In this document: piece by piece, positions 18,573 to 26,389 of the stretch
How the letters are laid out: the number at the start of each line of letters is the position of its first letter
Position numbering within the stretch: the first letter of the stretch is position 1
The notes under the pieces: model-generated
What the model saw: only the letters and a program-made list of their open reading frames with translations
Databases searched by the model: none
Told to the model about the DNA's origin: nothing
Program-made: the position numbers and the translations under genes
Source of the DNA: Bacteroidales bacterium
GTDB taxonomy: Bacteria; Bacteroidota; Bacteroidia; Bacteroidales; UBA10428
Assembly (NCBI GenBank): GCA_016934395.1
Contig: JAFGSZ010000003.1
Coordinates: forward strand, 1 to 38,458
Reading direction: 5' to 3'
Length of the DNA: 38,458 bases

Positions 18573-19430
18573 TTATTTTTTACCCGGTTTTAGAATGAAT
18601 CTTTTTACTACAAATCCCACTAATAAAAAAATGGCCAGAAGTACAATAAATACCGGTGATGAGGGAACATCCATTTTAAATGAAAGAAACAAGCCCAGTA
18701 TTATTACGATTAATCCTACTGCCCAACCTGTAAGGATTCTGGACTGCCAGCCAGCGCTTATCAAAGCTGAAAATGAAGCGGGAAGAATCAATAGGGCAAA
18801 TACGGTGAGAATTCCTGCCATATTTATGGCTTCAATAATTACCAGCCCAAATGAAAGATAAAACATAAAATCCCAGAATAGTTGGTTGTTCAGACTTTTT
18901 TCTGAAGAGAGATAATTATCGGAAAGCCTAAAAAATTTTTTCCGGAAAATATAATGAAATATACCCACGAGCAATACAACAACAGACAATCTGGTAATGT
19001 CATGCCATGATGTCCATAAAATAGAACCAATAAGCATATTATGAACGTGCACGTCTCCTCCCGCACCTTTATCGAGAATAATAACCGTACCGGTTGTAGC
19101 TACTGCATAAGCAATACCGATTAATGCTTCCAGGGGCACTGTGTTTTTTTTGTTTTTCAGAAAAGCAAATAAAACAGCGGCGAGGGTTATAAACCCAAAT
19201 GAGAATAAGTAAGAAAATGTGTTATGCTCTGCATGTTCATAAGAGGCTTCGGGGTGGGCTGACTGGAAAATCACCATAGCCACAGCACCTCCAAGCGCTG
19301 CAATTTGTGCCATCGAAATATCAATAAAAATTATTTCACGCTTGATAACATGTATACCGAAGTATACATTTATCAGCAACAAAATTAAACAGGCAACAAA
19401 GGGAGTGAGTAGAAAATTTATAGCGTCCAT
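18573..19430 (-). CDS. metal ABC transporter permease (ZnuB/MntB-like), copy 2
   Basis: This 285-residue integral membrane protein of the ABC-3 permease family has about eight to nine helices and the conserved segment FIDISMAQIAALG near residue 35, found in zinc, manganese and iron(II) permeases. A His/Glu-rich loop (HPEASYEHAEHN, about residues 59-70) and HVH near 128 might contact metal. It is the last gene of a five-gene minus-strand operon and is paralogous to the permease encoded just upstream. Two different permeases suggest a heterodimeric channel. No ATPase gene is next to it. Confidence 0.9.
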   Translation of the reverse strand: MDAINFLLTPFVACLILLLINVYFGIHVIKREIIFIDISMAQIAALGGAVAMVIFQSAHPEASYEHAEHNTFSYLFSFGFITLAAVLFAFLKNKKNTVPLEALIGIAYAVATTGTVIILDKGAGGDVHVHNMLIGSILWTSWHDITRLSVVVLLVGIFHYIFRKKFFRLSDNYLSSEKSLNNQLFWDFMFYLSFGLVIIEAINMAGILTVFALLILPASFSALISAGWQSRILTGWAVGLIVIILGLFLSFKMDVPSSPVFIVLLAIFLLVGFVVKRFILKPGKK

Positions 19431-19480
19431 ATTTTTTATGTATTACAAAATTTAAATATTAGATTAAATACGATAACCCA

Positions 19481-20326
19481 TTAATATTTTATTTCCTGAT
19501 TTTTATTTTTCTTTTTGGATGAGTAACTTACAATTACAAGAATAAAAACAAGTATTCCCAATAGACATACAATGGCAGGGCCGTTGGAAATGTTCAGGCT
19601 ATAAGAGATATATAATCCCAAAATGGATCCCAGCGCACCGATAATCCAACTCCAGGCAACACGTTTTTTCCAGTTTTTAGTAAACAGGCTAATAGAGACA
19701 GCTGGGGCAATTAACAGGATAAACACCAGGAATATACCCAACACCGGTACTGCTTTTACGATAACAACACCGAATGTGATGTAAAAAATCAGATCGTATA
19801 TTTTAGCATTTTTTAAAAGCTCAGAAGTGCTATTGAACGAAGAAGTGACTTCTTTGATTTTTTTTCCAAAAATGACATGAATACCGGCTATTAAACTTAA
19901 TAATACAGCACATCCAAGTATATCAGACCAGGTAACCCATAGCACATTTCCGGTAATGGTTTTTGTGATAAAATTCGAACCGCCCGGAATTTTTTCAGCA
20001 AGAAGAAATGCAATGCCCAGGGCAACGCAATAAAATATTCCAATAATAACTTCTTGCGGAAGAATTGATTTTTTCGACCTTGTTAATGCAAACACAGCCA
20101 GAATAACAATGGTAAATCCAAATGAGATCAGTTGAACAGCAAGCGATGTATCGGGATAGCCCAATAATATGCCTATCATCGTTCCCAAAGCAGCAATTTG
20201 GGCAACAGCAATATCAATAAAAATTATGCCTCTTGATAAAATGTGATTGCCAAAATAACCCAACATGCCTGCAATAATTATGCAGGCAACAATCGGAGGG
20301 GCTAAAAAAAGAAAAGTGTCTATCAT
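19481..20326 (-). CDS. metal ABC transporter permease (ZnuB/MntB-like), copy 1
   Basis: This is a 281-residue ABC-3 family permease with FIDIAVAQIAALG near residue 36, closely parallel to the next gene's protein. About eight to nine membrane helices and a Lys-rich cytoplasmic tail are seen. The gene starts 4 bp after the binding-protein gene, so translation is probably coupled. It lacks the His-rich loop of its paralogue, a hint that the two have specialised. Confidence 0.9.
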   Translation of the reverse strand: MIDTFLFLAPPIVACIIIAGMLGYFGNHILSRGIIFIDIAVAQIAALGTMIGILLGYPDTSLAVQLISFGFTIVILAVFALTRSKKSILPQEVIIGIFYCVALGIAFLLAEKIPGGSNFITKTITGNVLWVTWSDILGCAVLLSLIAGIHVIFGKKIKEVTSSFNSTSELLKNAKIYDLIFYITFGVVIVKAVPVLGIFLVFILLIAPAVSISLFTKNWKKRVAWSWIIGALGSILGLYISYSLNISNGPAIVCLLGILVFILVIVSYSSKKKNKNQEIKY

Positions 20327-20330
20327 GGTG

Positions 20331-21380
20331 TTAATCTTTAATGGTTGCTTTGATTTCCTTTATCCAATAATCCATAAGTTGAAAGTTGTCCTGAATATTC
20401 TGGTCAGGATTTACAAATAAGGGAAGATATACAGCTTTAATTCCCGTTTTTGCCTCGATCATCCGGGGTGATTTTTTTTCAAAGTAACTGGCTACCAGCA
20501 TGAGTTTAATATTCTGCTCTTTTATCAGATTTACCATATATTCCACATGCTTTGCCGAAGGGGGAATGCTGGGTTTGGGTTCTATAAAACCAACGATATC
20601 TAATCCAAAAGTCTCCGCAAAATACGCCCAGTTTTTATGATAAGCTATTACTTTTTTACCCCTCAACGATTCAGTTTCTTTTAACCAGCCACCCAAAAGA
20701 TCAAGTAGCTTTTTCCCTTTGTAGTCTTTATCAAGAAAGGTGAACAGGGTTTTGTTTTCCAATAATTTGGTGAGCATATCCCCCCCGAATAATTCTACCA
20801 GCGGGGCGCCAAATAATGCCACATCAACTTTATGTATAAATTCATCCCTGTTTTTTTCATAAAAGGCTGCATTAGCCGGATCGGTTTTTATAAGACCGAT
20901 GGTTATATTTTTTGCCATTATTTTCCAATTGGCAGGTCCTGTATTAATGTGGGGGTTTCCCATAAGGTGCACATCCCCTTCAGTACGGTCGCCTTTTTCT
21001 ATTTTTTGAAGAATATTCACACCATCAGAAACGGAAACAAATCCTACAGCACCATCCATTATTTTTTTATTATGGGCTTTATCGAGCAGTGTTGATGACC
21101 ACATTTCCAGGTCCATCCCGGTTGTTACCCAAATGTCTGCACTATTGAGCAACATGGCATAACTGGGTTTTGGAGGTACAAAATGCGGATCTTGTTCACC
21201 CTTTGCGATATAGTCCACATCGGCTTTATCTTTCACAATAAATTTTGTGATGGCGGCATAATCGGAAAAAGAGCAAATGATTTTTAATTTTATCTCACCT
21301 GCAAATGAGGCGATTACGCTAAAAACAAGCACGAAAAACAAACTATAGCGTTTTAATTGATTTACTTTTAAAGTTTTCAT
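20331..21380 (-). CDS. metal ABC transporter substrate-binding protein (ZnuA/TroA-like)
   Basis: This 349-residue periplasmic binding protein of the cluster A-I (SBP_bac_9) family has a signal peptide covering about residues 1-28. Candidate metal ligands are the His in QDPHFVPPKPS (about 66), the His in GNPHINTGP (about 144), the His in VIAYHKNW (about 248), and acidic residues near the C-terminal lobe. It lacks the long His-rich loop of zinc-specific ZnuA, so zinc, manganese or iron are all possible. It is encoded between the outer-membrane barrel and the first permease. Confidence 0.9.
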   Translation of the reverse strand: MKTLKVNQLKRYSLFFVLVFSVIASFAGEIKLKIICSFSDYAAITKFIVKDKADVDYIAKGEQDPHFVPPKPSYAMLLNSADIWVTTGMDLEMWSSTLLDKAHNKKIMDGAVGFVSVSDGVNILQKIEKGDRTEGDVHLMGNPHINTGPANWKIMAKNITIGLIKTDPANAAFYEKNRDEFIHKVDVALFGAPLVELFGGDMLTKLLENKTLFTFLDKDYKGKKLLDLLGGWLKETESLRGKKVIAYHKNWAYFAETFGLDIVGFIEPKPSIPPSAKHVEYMVNLIKEQNIKLMLVASYFEKKSPRMIEAKTGIKAVYLPLFVNPDQNIQDNFQLMDYWIKEIKATIKD

Positions 21381-21415
21381 ATATGTTTTTTTGAAAGTTA
21401 ATATTCTTTTTGTGG

Positions 21416-22705
21416 TTAATATGCTTCATGTTTGTGCGGCCCCATGGCCCACGATACTTGTAATACGATGGAATGATCGCTGGGAAAAACAACAGGTTCG
21501 TATAAAACAGCATGAATATCCCGTTGATTATATTGATATTGAATGCGGAAGAACACAAATTCGCTTTGCCAGTAATCCAGACATAGCGTATAATCCCATT
21601 CATGTTGTTTATTATCATATGGAAATTCTGAATACCCAATTCTTCCGGCAATCCAAAAGCGGGCATTAAGCTTGTTCTGCACCGAAGAATAAAATCCTTT
21701 GCTCTTAATTACTTTTTCAGCAGTTTCATAATATCCGTAATAAAATTCGGTTTTCCAGTCGAATGACCTGTATTTCGAACGGCCCGGAGGCAGCCGGTTA
21801 AAATGAATTCCAAAGCTGTTAATGTATGAATTGTAGCTTGCCGTGGAATCGTTTTTGCCCATAACTCCGCTTAAAGTAAATTCCAGGTAACAGTTCTCCG
21901 ATAAATCATAATAGTTTTTAAAGTGCCCGACATACAACATATTTAAATTCCGTTCAACAGTAAAGCTTATGTCATCTCTTCCGTTCACTAAAGAAAAGTC
22001 GAACGTGCTGGAGTTGGCAAAAAGCAATCTGGGTAATAAAATATTTCCGGCCAATCCAAGTCCTCCTAATCCTTCGATGCCAAAATAGTTTACTGCCACC
22101 CGCGGCCTGTCAAATTGCGGAAGGGCATGAGTATGATATCGGTTGAGCAATCCGTATTCAACGTAAAATTTGCCTGCTTTCAGCGATAAATTTAAAGGAA
22201 GGTTAAGTATCTGCATATAGGCTTCTTCAACCTCTATTTCGTCTTCATGTAAATGCAAAATCACTTTTCCGCGGGTAAACGGATCGAGGGGCGCTTCAAA
22301 TGCCATTTCAAGACCGCGCATGTAAATGCCATTATTACCATACGAAGTTTCATTGTGTTCAGAAATTAAATTGTTGTTGGACGAACTTACTGCAGCGAAA
22401 AAATCTCCAAGAACGCTGATGTTTGGATTAAGGCCCTGCTGCTGACGGGTACCGCTATGGAATTTTTTGGATAGATCAGTGGTTTCCTCTTTTTCCTGTG
22501 ATGCATAATTTGATGCATCATTTAATAATTCTTCAAATTCTTTGTCTTCATGTTCTGTTTTGATAATTTTTTCCAAAAGGTTAATCCTGTTTTCAAGATT
22601 TACAATTGCAATTGAATCAGAGTTAGGTTTTGGGGCTGAATTTTTCTGGGCTTTCAGGTAACAAATATTGGATACCAGTAAAACCACAAATATCATATGT
22701 CTCAT
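21416..22705 (-). CDS. outer-membrane barrel protein of the metal-uptake operon
   Basis: This protein of about 429 residues has a signal peptide (MRHMIFVVLL...KAQ) and a short coiled-coil-like Leu/Glu-rich segment (mature positions about 35-75). A long barrel region follows, with Gly/aromatic strands and His-containing loops (HLHEDEIEVEE, RYHTHALPQ), and it ends PHKHEAY. ATG 22705 is preferred over an upstream TTG (22738), which would place 11 polar residues ahead of the signal peptide. It lacks the plug and TonB box of a classical receptor, so a porin-like role letting metal ions across the outer membrane is the likeliest reading, mainly from context. Confidence 0.8.
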   Translation of the reverse strand: MRHMIFVVLLVSNICYLKAQKNSAPKPNSDSIAIVNLENRINLLEKIIKTEHEDKEFEELLNDASNYASQEKEETTDLSKKFHSGTRQQQGLNPNISVLGDFFAAVSSSNNNLISEHNETSYGNNGIYMRGLEMAFEAPLDPFTRGKVILHLHEDEIEVEEAYMQILNLPLNLSLKAGKFYVEYGLLNRYHTHALPQFDRPRVAVNYFGIEGLGGLGLAGNILLPRLLFANSSTFDFSLVNGRDDISFTVERNLNMLYVGHFKNYYDLSENCYLEFTLSGVMGKNDSTASYNSYINSFGIHFNRLPPGRSKYRSFDWKTEFYYGYYETAEKVIKSKGFYSSVQNKLNARFWIAGRIGYSEFPYDNKQHEWDYTLCLDYWQSEFVFFRIQYQYNQRDIHAVLYEPVVFPSDHSIVLQVSWAMGPHKHEAY

Positions 22706-22802
22706 AAGTGTTTTGTTTGAGTATATCAATTTATTCAATACAATACCTTGTTATTATTTCAAATCAAGGACAACTGTATTCGAGAAATGTTAAAAAAATG
22801 AA

Positions 22803-23180
22803 TTAAAAAAAGGAAAATAAAGGCGGGGCCCGTGGATTGCTGATGGAAATTAGGACTTCAGGAAATATATCTTGACAAGTCCAAAGATTATCTACTTCAA
22901 TAATTTTATAAAAAGAAGATAGAATAAAAGTGATTGTTAAAATAAAGGTAATATTGAATAGAAGATCCAGAAATAAAAGTTCTTTTTCAGTGTGCTTGTG
23001 ATTGGGATAAGGAGTATTTTTACTGCAGTCTTCCTTATTGTATGGATGGGCATGAGTAATTACAAAACCATTACTTAATCGGTGGTCATGCCGATAAAGT
23101 ATATTATTCGTTATAAACCAGCATAATGCCGGGAGTATAATTATGAACAAATGAAGATTGAACCTGCGCAGCTTGTTCAT
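22803..23180 (-). CDS. small His-rich membrane protein heading the metal-uptake operon
   Basis: This 125-residue protein has two membrane segments (about 8-27 and 68-92). Between them is a periplasmic loop rich in His: RHDHRLSNGFVITHAHPY and PNHKHTE (His31, 33, 43, 45, 61, 63). The HAHPYN pattern recurs in small Bacteroidota proteins encoded next to zinc-type transporters. Metal capture or sensing outside the inner membrane is the likely role; this rests on composition and context. It is the first gene of the operon running down to 18573. Confidence 0.75.
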   Translation of the reverse strand: MNKLRRFNLHLFIIILPALCWFITNNILYRHDHRLSNGFVITHAHPYNKEDCSKNTPYPNHKHTEKELLFLDLLFNITFILTITFILSSFYKIIEVDNLWTCQDIFPEVLISISNPRAPPLFSFF

Positions 23181-23307
23181 GTAGTGATGGATTCTATAAA
23201 ATAAAGATAAAAAACTACTGCTCTAATTAAGTCGTTAAAATTTTTATCCTCTTGATGAAATATATCCGGTACTATTATATTACTTGATTTTTTTTTATAA
23301 AATAAAT

Positions 23308-23330
23308 TAATACATATACCAGATGTATAA
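23308..23330. promoter_or_regulatory. possible operator upstream of the metal-uptake operon
   Basis: An inverted repeat ATACAT (23310-23315) / ATGTAT (23323-23328), with TTA and AA flanks partly symmetric, lies about 130 bp before the His-rich gene. It is AT-rich and symmetric as Fur/Zur sites are, but it does not match a consensus I can cite. It may also be chance in such AT-rich DNA. Confidence 0.25.
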
Positions 23331-23353
23331 AAGTAATCGCAGGTATAAATTAG

Positions 23354-23824
23354 TTAATAATCAATCGTAACTATTCTACCTTTTGTGAAGCTAAAAAACT
23401 TTTCCTTCTGTGCAATCATTACACCCTTTCGCACATCTTCTTTTGTTTTGCCTGCTACCTTTAAGCAGGTTGGACAAACCATTATAGGTATATTCTTATT
23501 GATTAGCTTCGTTAGTAATTCTCCGGAATTTGGAAATTCAGCATGCTCAATATCAGGTGTTGCGGTTAATACTACTTCTACTCCATTTATATCGAAATAC
23601 ATAATTACATCATGATTTTCAGACATAATATCGGCCATTTTCAGTGCCATTAACACCCTGTGAGGATCTTCGGTACCATGACTTACATGAATTAAAATCC
23701 CGTCGGTTATTTGTGTAGTATCCGAAGCAGTTTCTACAGGCAAAGATTCAGTTCCTGTTTTGCACGAAGGAGCCAGTAACAAGCATATTCCGGCAATTAG
23801 TAATTGGTTCAGGGGCGTTTTCAT
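23354..23824 (-). CDS. DsrE-family lipoprotein
   Basis: This 156-residue protein has a lipoprotein signal peptide (lipobox Cys21, APSC). The mature domain (about 38-156) has a DsrE/DsrF-like fold pattern: GILIHVSHGTEDPHRV with alternating strands, then a Cys-containing loop CPTC at Cys117 and Cys120. In this superfamily a conserved Cys often carries sulfur or a persulfide. Location outside the cytoplasm would be unlike true DsrE of sulfur oxidisers. With apr-qmo about 5 kb away a link to sulfur metabolism is tempting but unproven, since such lipoproteins also occur in other Bacteroidota. Confidence 0.8.
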   Translation of the reverse strand: MKTPLNQLLIAGICLLLAPSCKTGTESLPVETASDTTQITDGILIHVSHGTEDPHRVLMALKMADIMSENHDVIMYFDINGVEVVLTATPDIEHAEFPNSGELLTKLINKNIPIMVCPTCLKVAGKTKEDVRKGVMIAQKEKFFSFTKGRIVTIDY

Positions 23825-23939
23825 AAAGGATAATATTATACATTAGATTTATTAGATGCATTGTAAGTTAAGGAATCGGATACATTTTTCAAAATTTTAC
23901 CCGAAATCGATAAGGCACAATATGTTTACCATATTTCTA

Positions 23940-24449
23940 TTATTTGATTTTATTCAGTTTGCTCCTTAAAAGTTTTTTTCGGATCGGGCTGAGCCTGTCA
24001 GTAAATAAGATCCCGTTAAGATGGTCAAACTCATGCTGGAAAACGCGTGCTTCAATACCGCTAAGTTCTGCAACAATATCATTAAACTGTTCATCTTTGT
24101 ATCGCACACGTACCTGTTCCGGGCGGTTCACATCTTCCCATATTCCCGGAATGCTCAGGCATCCTTCATTGTAGACAGAAATAGTGTCGTTCCATTCAAG
24201 AATCTCAGGATTAACATAGGCTTTCTTAATAATTTCTATTTCAGGGTTGTTTTCCGCTAGGGGTTTTGTGTTAATCACAAACATCTGTTGAAGGATTCCT
24301 GTCTGGGGAGCGGCTAGGCCAATACCATCATATTTTGCCAGGGTTTCAAAAAGGTTTGCAATAGTAGACATAATCTGATCCTCCCGTTGGGCAATCCTTG
24401 ATTTTTTTCGCAGAATTACAGATCCGTATTTTAATATTACCAGGGTCAT
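23940..24449 (-). CDS. def: peptide deformylase
   Basis: This enzyme removes the formyl group from the N-terminal Met of new proteins. All three family motifs are present in the 169-residue chain: GIGLAAPQ (42-49), EGCLSIP (95-101, metal ligand Cys97) and HEFDH (139-143, metal ligands His139 and His143 with catalytic Glu140). It is shorter at the C-terminus than some but within the normal range. It is divergent from the gene at 24602. Confidence 0.96.
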   Translation of the reverse strand: MTLVILKYGSVILRKKSRIAQREDQIMSTIANLFETLAKYDGIGLAAPQTGILQQMFVINTKPLAENNPEIEIIKKAYVNPEILEWNDTISVYNEGCLSIPGIWEDVNRPEQVRVRYKDEQFNDIVAELSGIEARVFQHEFDHLNGILFTDRLSPIRKKLLRSKLNKIK

Positions 24450-24539
24450 GTTATAATCTGAGAGTTTTGAATAAAGACCTCTAAATATATTTTTAATCAG
24501 AATATTTTGGTGTAAAAATAACAGAAATAATTTTTAAAT

Positions 24540-24587
24540 GAACATATGTTCTTTTAAATTTACAGTATGTTCGTTAAATACTTTTTG
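24540..24587 (+). promoter_or_regulatory. palindromic operator and promoter of the DUF4405-type gene
   Basis: A perfect 12-bp palindrome GAACATATGTTC (24540-24551) is followed by a further half-site TATGTTC (24566-24572). A near-consensus Bacteroidota -7 element, TACTTTTTG (24579-24587, one T longer than TAnnTTTG), lies 14 bp before the ATG at 24602. One and a half sites overlapping the promoter is typical of a dimeric repressor or activator. The regulator is not identified. Confidence 0.5.
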
Positions 24588-24601
24588 AAAATATAATTAA
24601 A

Positions 24602-25375
24602 ATGGCAAAAAAGAATAAGACAACAACTATCTTTTCATGGTGCAAAGACAAGGCACAAGTTAACCTTGTAATCGATGCAATAATGATGCTGGTACTTATG
24701 GCAGTTGCTGGCATGGGAATACTTATAAAATTTGTGCTGGTTCCGGGTTTTAAAAGAAATGAAATTTATGGTCAGGATATGGAATTGTATTTTTGGGGTT
24801 ATACCAGGCACCAGTGGGGAACCGTCCATTTGATTCTGAGCTTTATCCTATTGTCTTTATTAATTCTCCATATAGCGCTGCATTGGAAAATGATTGTATG
24901 TATTTTCAGAAAATTGATACCCCGGAAAACTGTTCGTCAGGCAACAATTATAAGTATAGGACTCTTAAGCCTGGTACTATTTCTTTCCCCCCTGTTGGTG
25001 AGGCCTGAGGTTGTAATGGCAGTTGTCCGCAACAATCACCGTAATATGAAGGTTTTTCTTGTTGAAACCGGGGTTTTTAATGTGCAGGAGAAAGTACAAG
25101 AACCAGAAAATTCTTTGGTAAAGCCCCTGGATGGTAAGAAAAATTCAGAAATAAATGAATCTGAAATTGAACACGATATAAATAGGGAAATAATTGTTTA
25201 TGGATCAATGACATTAGATGAAGTAGCCAAGAAATACAAAATATCGCCAACCAAACTTGCCCAAACGTTGGATATTGCTAAAAATAAAACAACGTACCGT
25301 CTGGGACGACTGAAAAAGGAATATGATTTTACAATGGGTGATGTACGAAAAGCTGTCCGGGAATTAATGGATTAG
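24602..25375 (+). CDS. DUF4405-type membrane protein with C-terminal helical domain
   Basis: This 257-residue protein has an N-terminal half with three to four membrane helices (about 20-48, 72-96, 112-133), with His70, His76, His90 and His94 placed as in small cytochrome b-like DUF4405 proteins, so heme binding is likely. A charged linker (about 155-195) leads to a C-terminal domain (about 197-257): GSMTLDEVAKKYKISPTKL, then RLGRLKKEYDFTMGDVRKAV. The same C-terminal module occurs in iron-sulfur and other redox membrane proteins; its role is not known to me. It is monocistronic behind the palindrome at 24540. Confidence 0.75.
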   Translation: MAKKNKTTTIFSWCKDKAQVNLVIDAIMMLVLMAVAGMGILIKFVLVPGFKRNEIYGQDMELYFWGYTRHQWGTVHLILSFILLSLLILHIALHWKMIVCIFRKLIPRKTVRQATIISIGLLSLVLFLSPLLVRPEVVMAVVRNNHRNMKVFLVETGVFNVQEKVQEPENSLVKPLDGKKNSEINESEIEHDINREIIVYGSMTLDEVAKKYKISPTKLAQTLDIAKNKTTYRLGRLKKEYDFTMGDVRKAVRELMD

Positions 25376-25406
25376 TATGTTGATCATTAATCGGGAGAAT
25401 TAACGC

Positions 25407-25435
25407 ATTATCAGGTTAATTGATAATTTTACTTT
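25407..25435 (+). terminator. probable intrinsic terminator after the DUF4405-type gene
   Basis: A 7-bp perfect stem ATTATCA/TGATAAT with a 7-nt loop starts 32 bp after the stop codon and is followed by TTTACTTT. The stem is AT-rich and therefore weak. Confidence 0.4.
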
Positions 25436-25494
25436 GTGATGCTTGTCCTGGCATCTAGTTTTCAGTCTGATTGTATAAAATATTATTATATATA

Positions 25495-25668
25495 TAACAG
25501 GTTCATGATTATGCAAAAATCTTGTTATTAGTTATTGACCATGCCGTGCCCGACAAGGCATCCACTAATAGGATACAGATAAAGTTAGTGTAAAGCAAAT
25601 TAAAATTCTTGAGAAATATTTAGCACATGATATAGAGTATCTGGACCCCTGCCTGCGCAGGGGTGGCG
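25495..25668. repeat. GIY-YIG-associated repeat module 1 (no ORF)
   Basis: The module has an imperfect palindrome (25539-25563, core ATGCC...GGCAT) and a GC-rich hairpin CCCCTGC-CTGC-GCAGGGG (25646-25663), joined by about 80 bp. It aligns along its whole length, including upstream flank and linker, with module 3 (26180-26352). The same two end motifs bracket the GIY-YIG gene. It looks like a non-coding derivative of that element. Confidence 0.75.
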
Positions 25669-25750
25669 TTGAGAAGGAGTATCCCTTGGGATTAAAACAT
25701 GGAATTCAATTGGATCGGTTTGGTTGTCTATATTAATACTAATATTGAAC
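25669..25750. other. spacer between repeat modules
   Basis: This AT-rich stretch lies between repeat module 1 and the flank of the GIY-YIG element. No ORF, RNA or regulatory site was recognised. The larger 481-bp gap from 25376 to 25856 is otherwise filled by the terminator, module 1 and the left end of the GIY-YIG element. Confidence 0.5.
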
Positions 25751-26172
25751 CCGGTTTATGCTATACAAAAATTTTGTTCTCAGCCTATAACCATGCCGTG
25801 CCCGACAAGGCATCCAGAAAAAATTATTATCTTGATAAAGTTAAGTTATTAGAAACATGAAAACATATTATGTATATATTCTTTCAAACAAGAGAAATGG
25901 AATATTGTATATCGGTTTTACCAATAATCTTGAAAGACGGGTTCGGGAACATAAGGAAAAATGTGGAAATGGATTTGCCGCAAGATATGATGTTGATAAA
26001 CTTGTGTATTACGAGGAATTTAGTAATTCTTATGAAGCATTTAGACGTGAAAGCAGAATGAAAGAATGGAAGAGAGCCTGGAAGATAAAGTTAATTGAGG
26101 AGATGAATCCGGATTGGCAGAATTTAGCGGAAGATTGGGAATAACACGGACCCCTGCCTGCGCAGGGGTGGT
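25750..26172 (+). mobile_element. GIY-YIG cassette bounded by paired repeat motifs
   Basis: The left end is the imperfect palindrome at 25791-25815, with an upstream flank (from about 25750) matching those of modules 1 and 3. The right end is the hairpin CCCCTGC-CTGC-GCAGGGG at 26151-26168, directly after the GIY-YIG stop codon. The nuclease ORF lies exactly between them. Modules 1 and 3 carry the same ends without the ORF, which suggests an autonomous unit with two MITE-like derivatives. Exact ends and target duplications were not determined. Confidence 0.6.
25857..26144 (+). CDS. GIY-YIG nuclease family protein (UPF0213-like)
   Basis: This 95-residue single-domain protein is the usual size for stand-alone GIY-YIG proteins. 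The motif is YVYILSN...ILYIG (residues about 5-20), followed by the FTNNLERRVREH segment with the conserved Arg. The C-terminal half ends with a Trp-rich tail. It has no DNA-binding domain of its own. Such genes occur in many copies in bacterial genomes, and this one is framed by the repeats described for the cassette. The function is probably nucleic-acid cleavage; its role in spreading the cassette is inferred. Confidence 0.9.
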   Translation: MKTYYVYILSNKRNGILYIGFTNNLERRVREHKEKCGNGFAARYDVDKLVYYEEFSNSYEAFRRESRMKEWKRAWKIKLIEEMNPDWQNLAEDWE

Positions 26173-26179
26173 ATGGAGT

Positions 26180-26352
26180 AAGTATAATCATACCTTTGCT
26201 AAAACCTTGTTAATGGGTATAAACCATGCCATGCCAGACACGGCATCCACTAATAGGAAACGGATCTAGGTATGTAAAAGTAAATTATAATTCTTTGAAG
26301 AAAATTTGGTACACGAATTGGATTACCTGTATCCTTGCCTATGCAGGAGTGG
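26180..26352. repeat. GIY-YIG-associated repeat module 3 (no ORF)
   Basis: The palindrome-like motif at 26224-26248 is followed by the CACTAATAGGA segment shared with module 1, a homologous linker, and a decayed copy of the GC hairpin (26331-26352). It is more diverged than module 1, so it is probably older. Confidence 0.65.
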
Positions 26353-26389
26353 AGTTTGGAGGAAATTACCATGCCATGCAGTACCAGGT

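Noticed and set aside
21391-21669. 92-residue plus-strand ORF
   Set aside because: Antisense to the 3' end of the outer-membrane barrel gene; no recognisable family.
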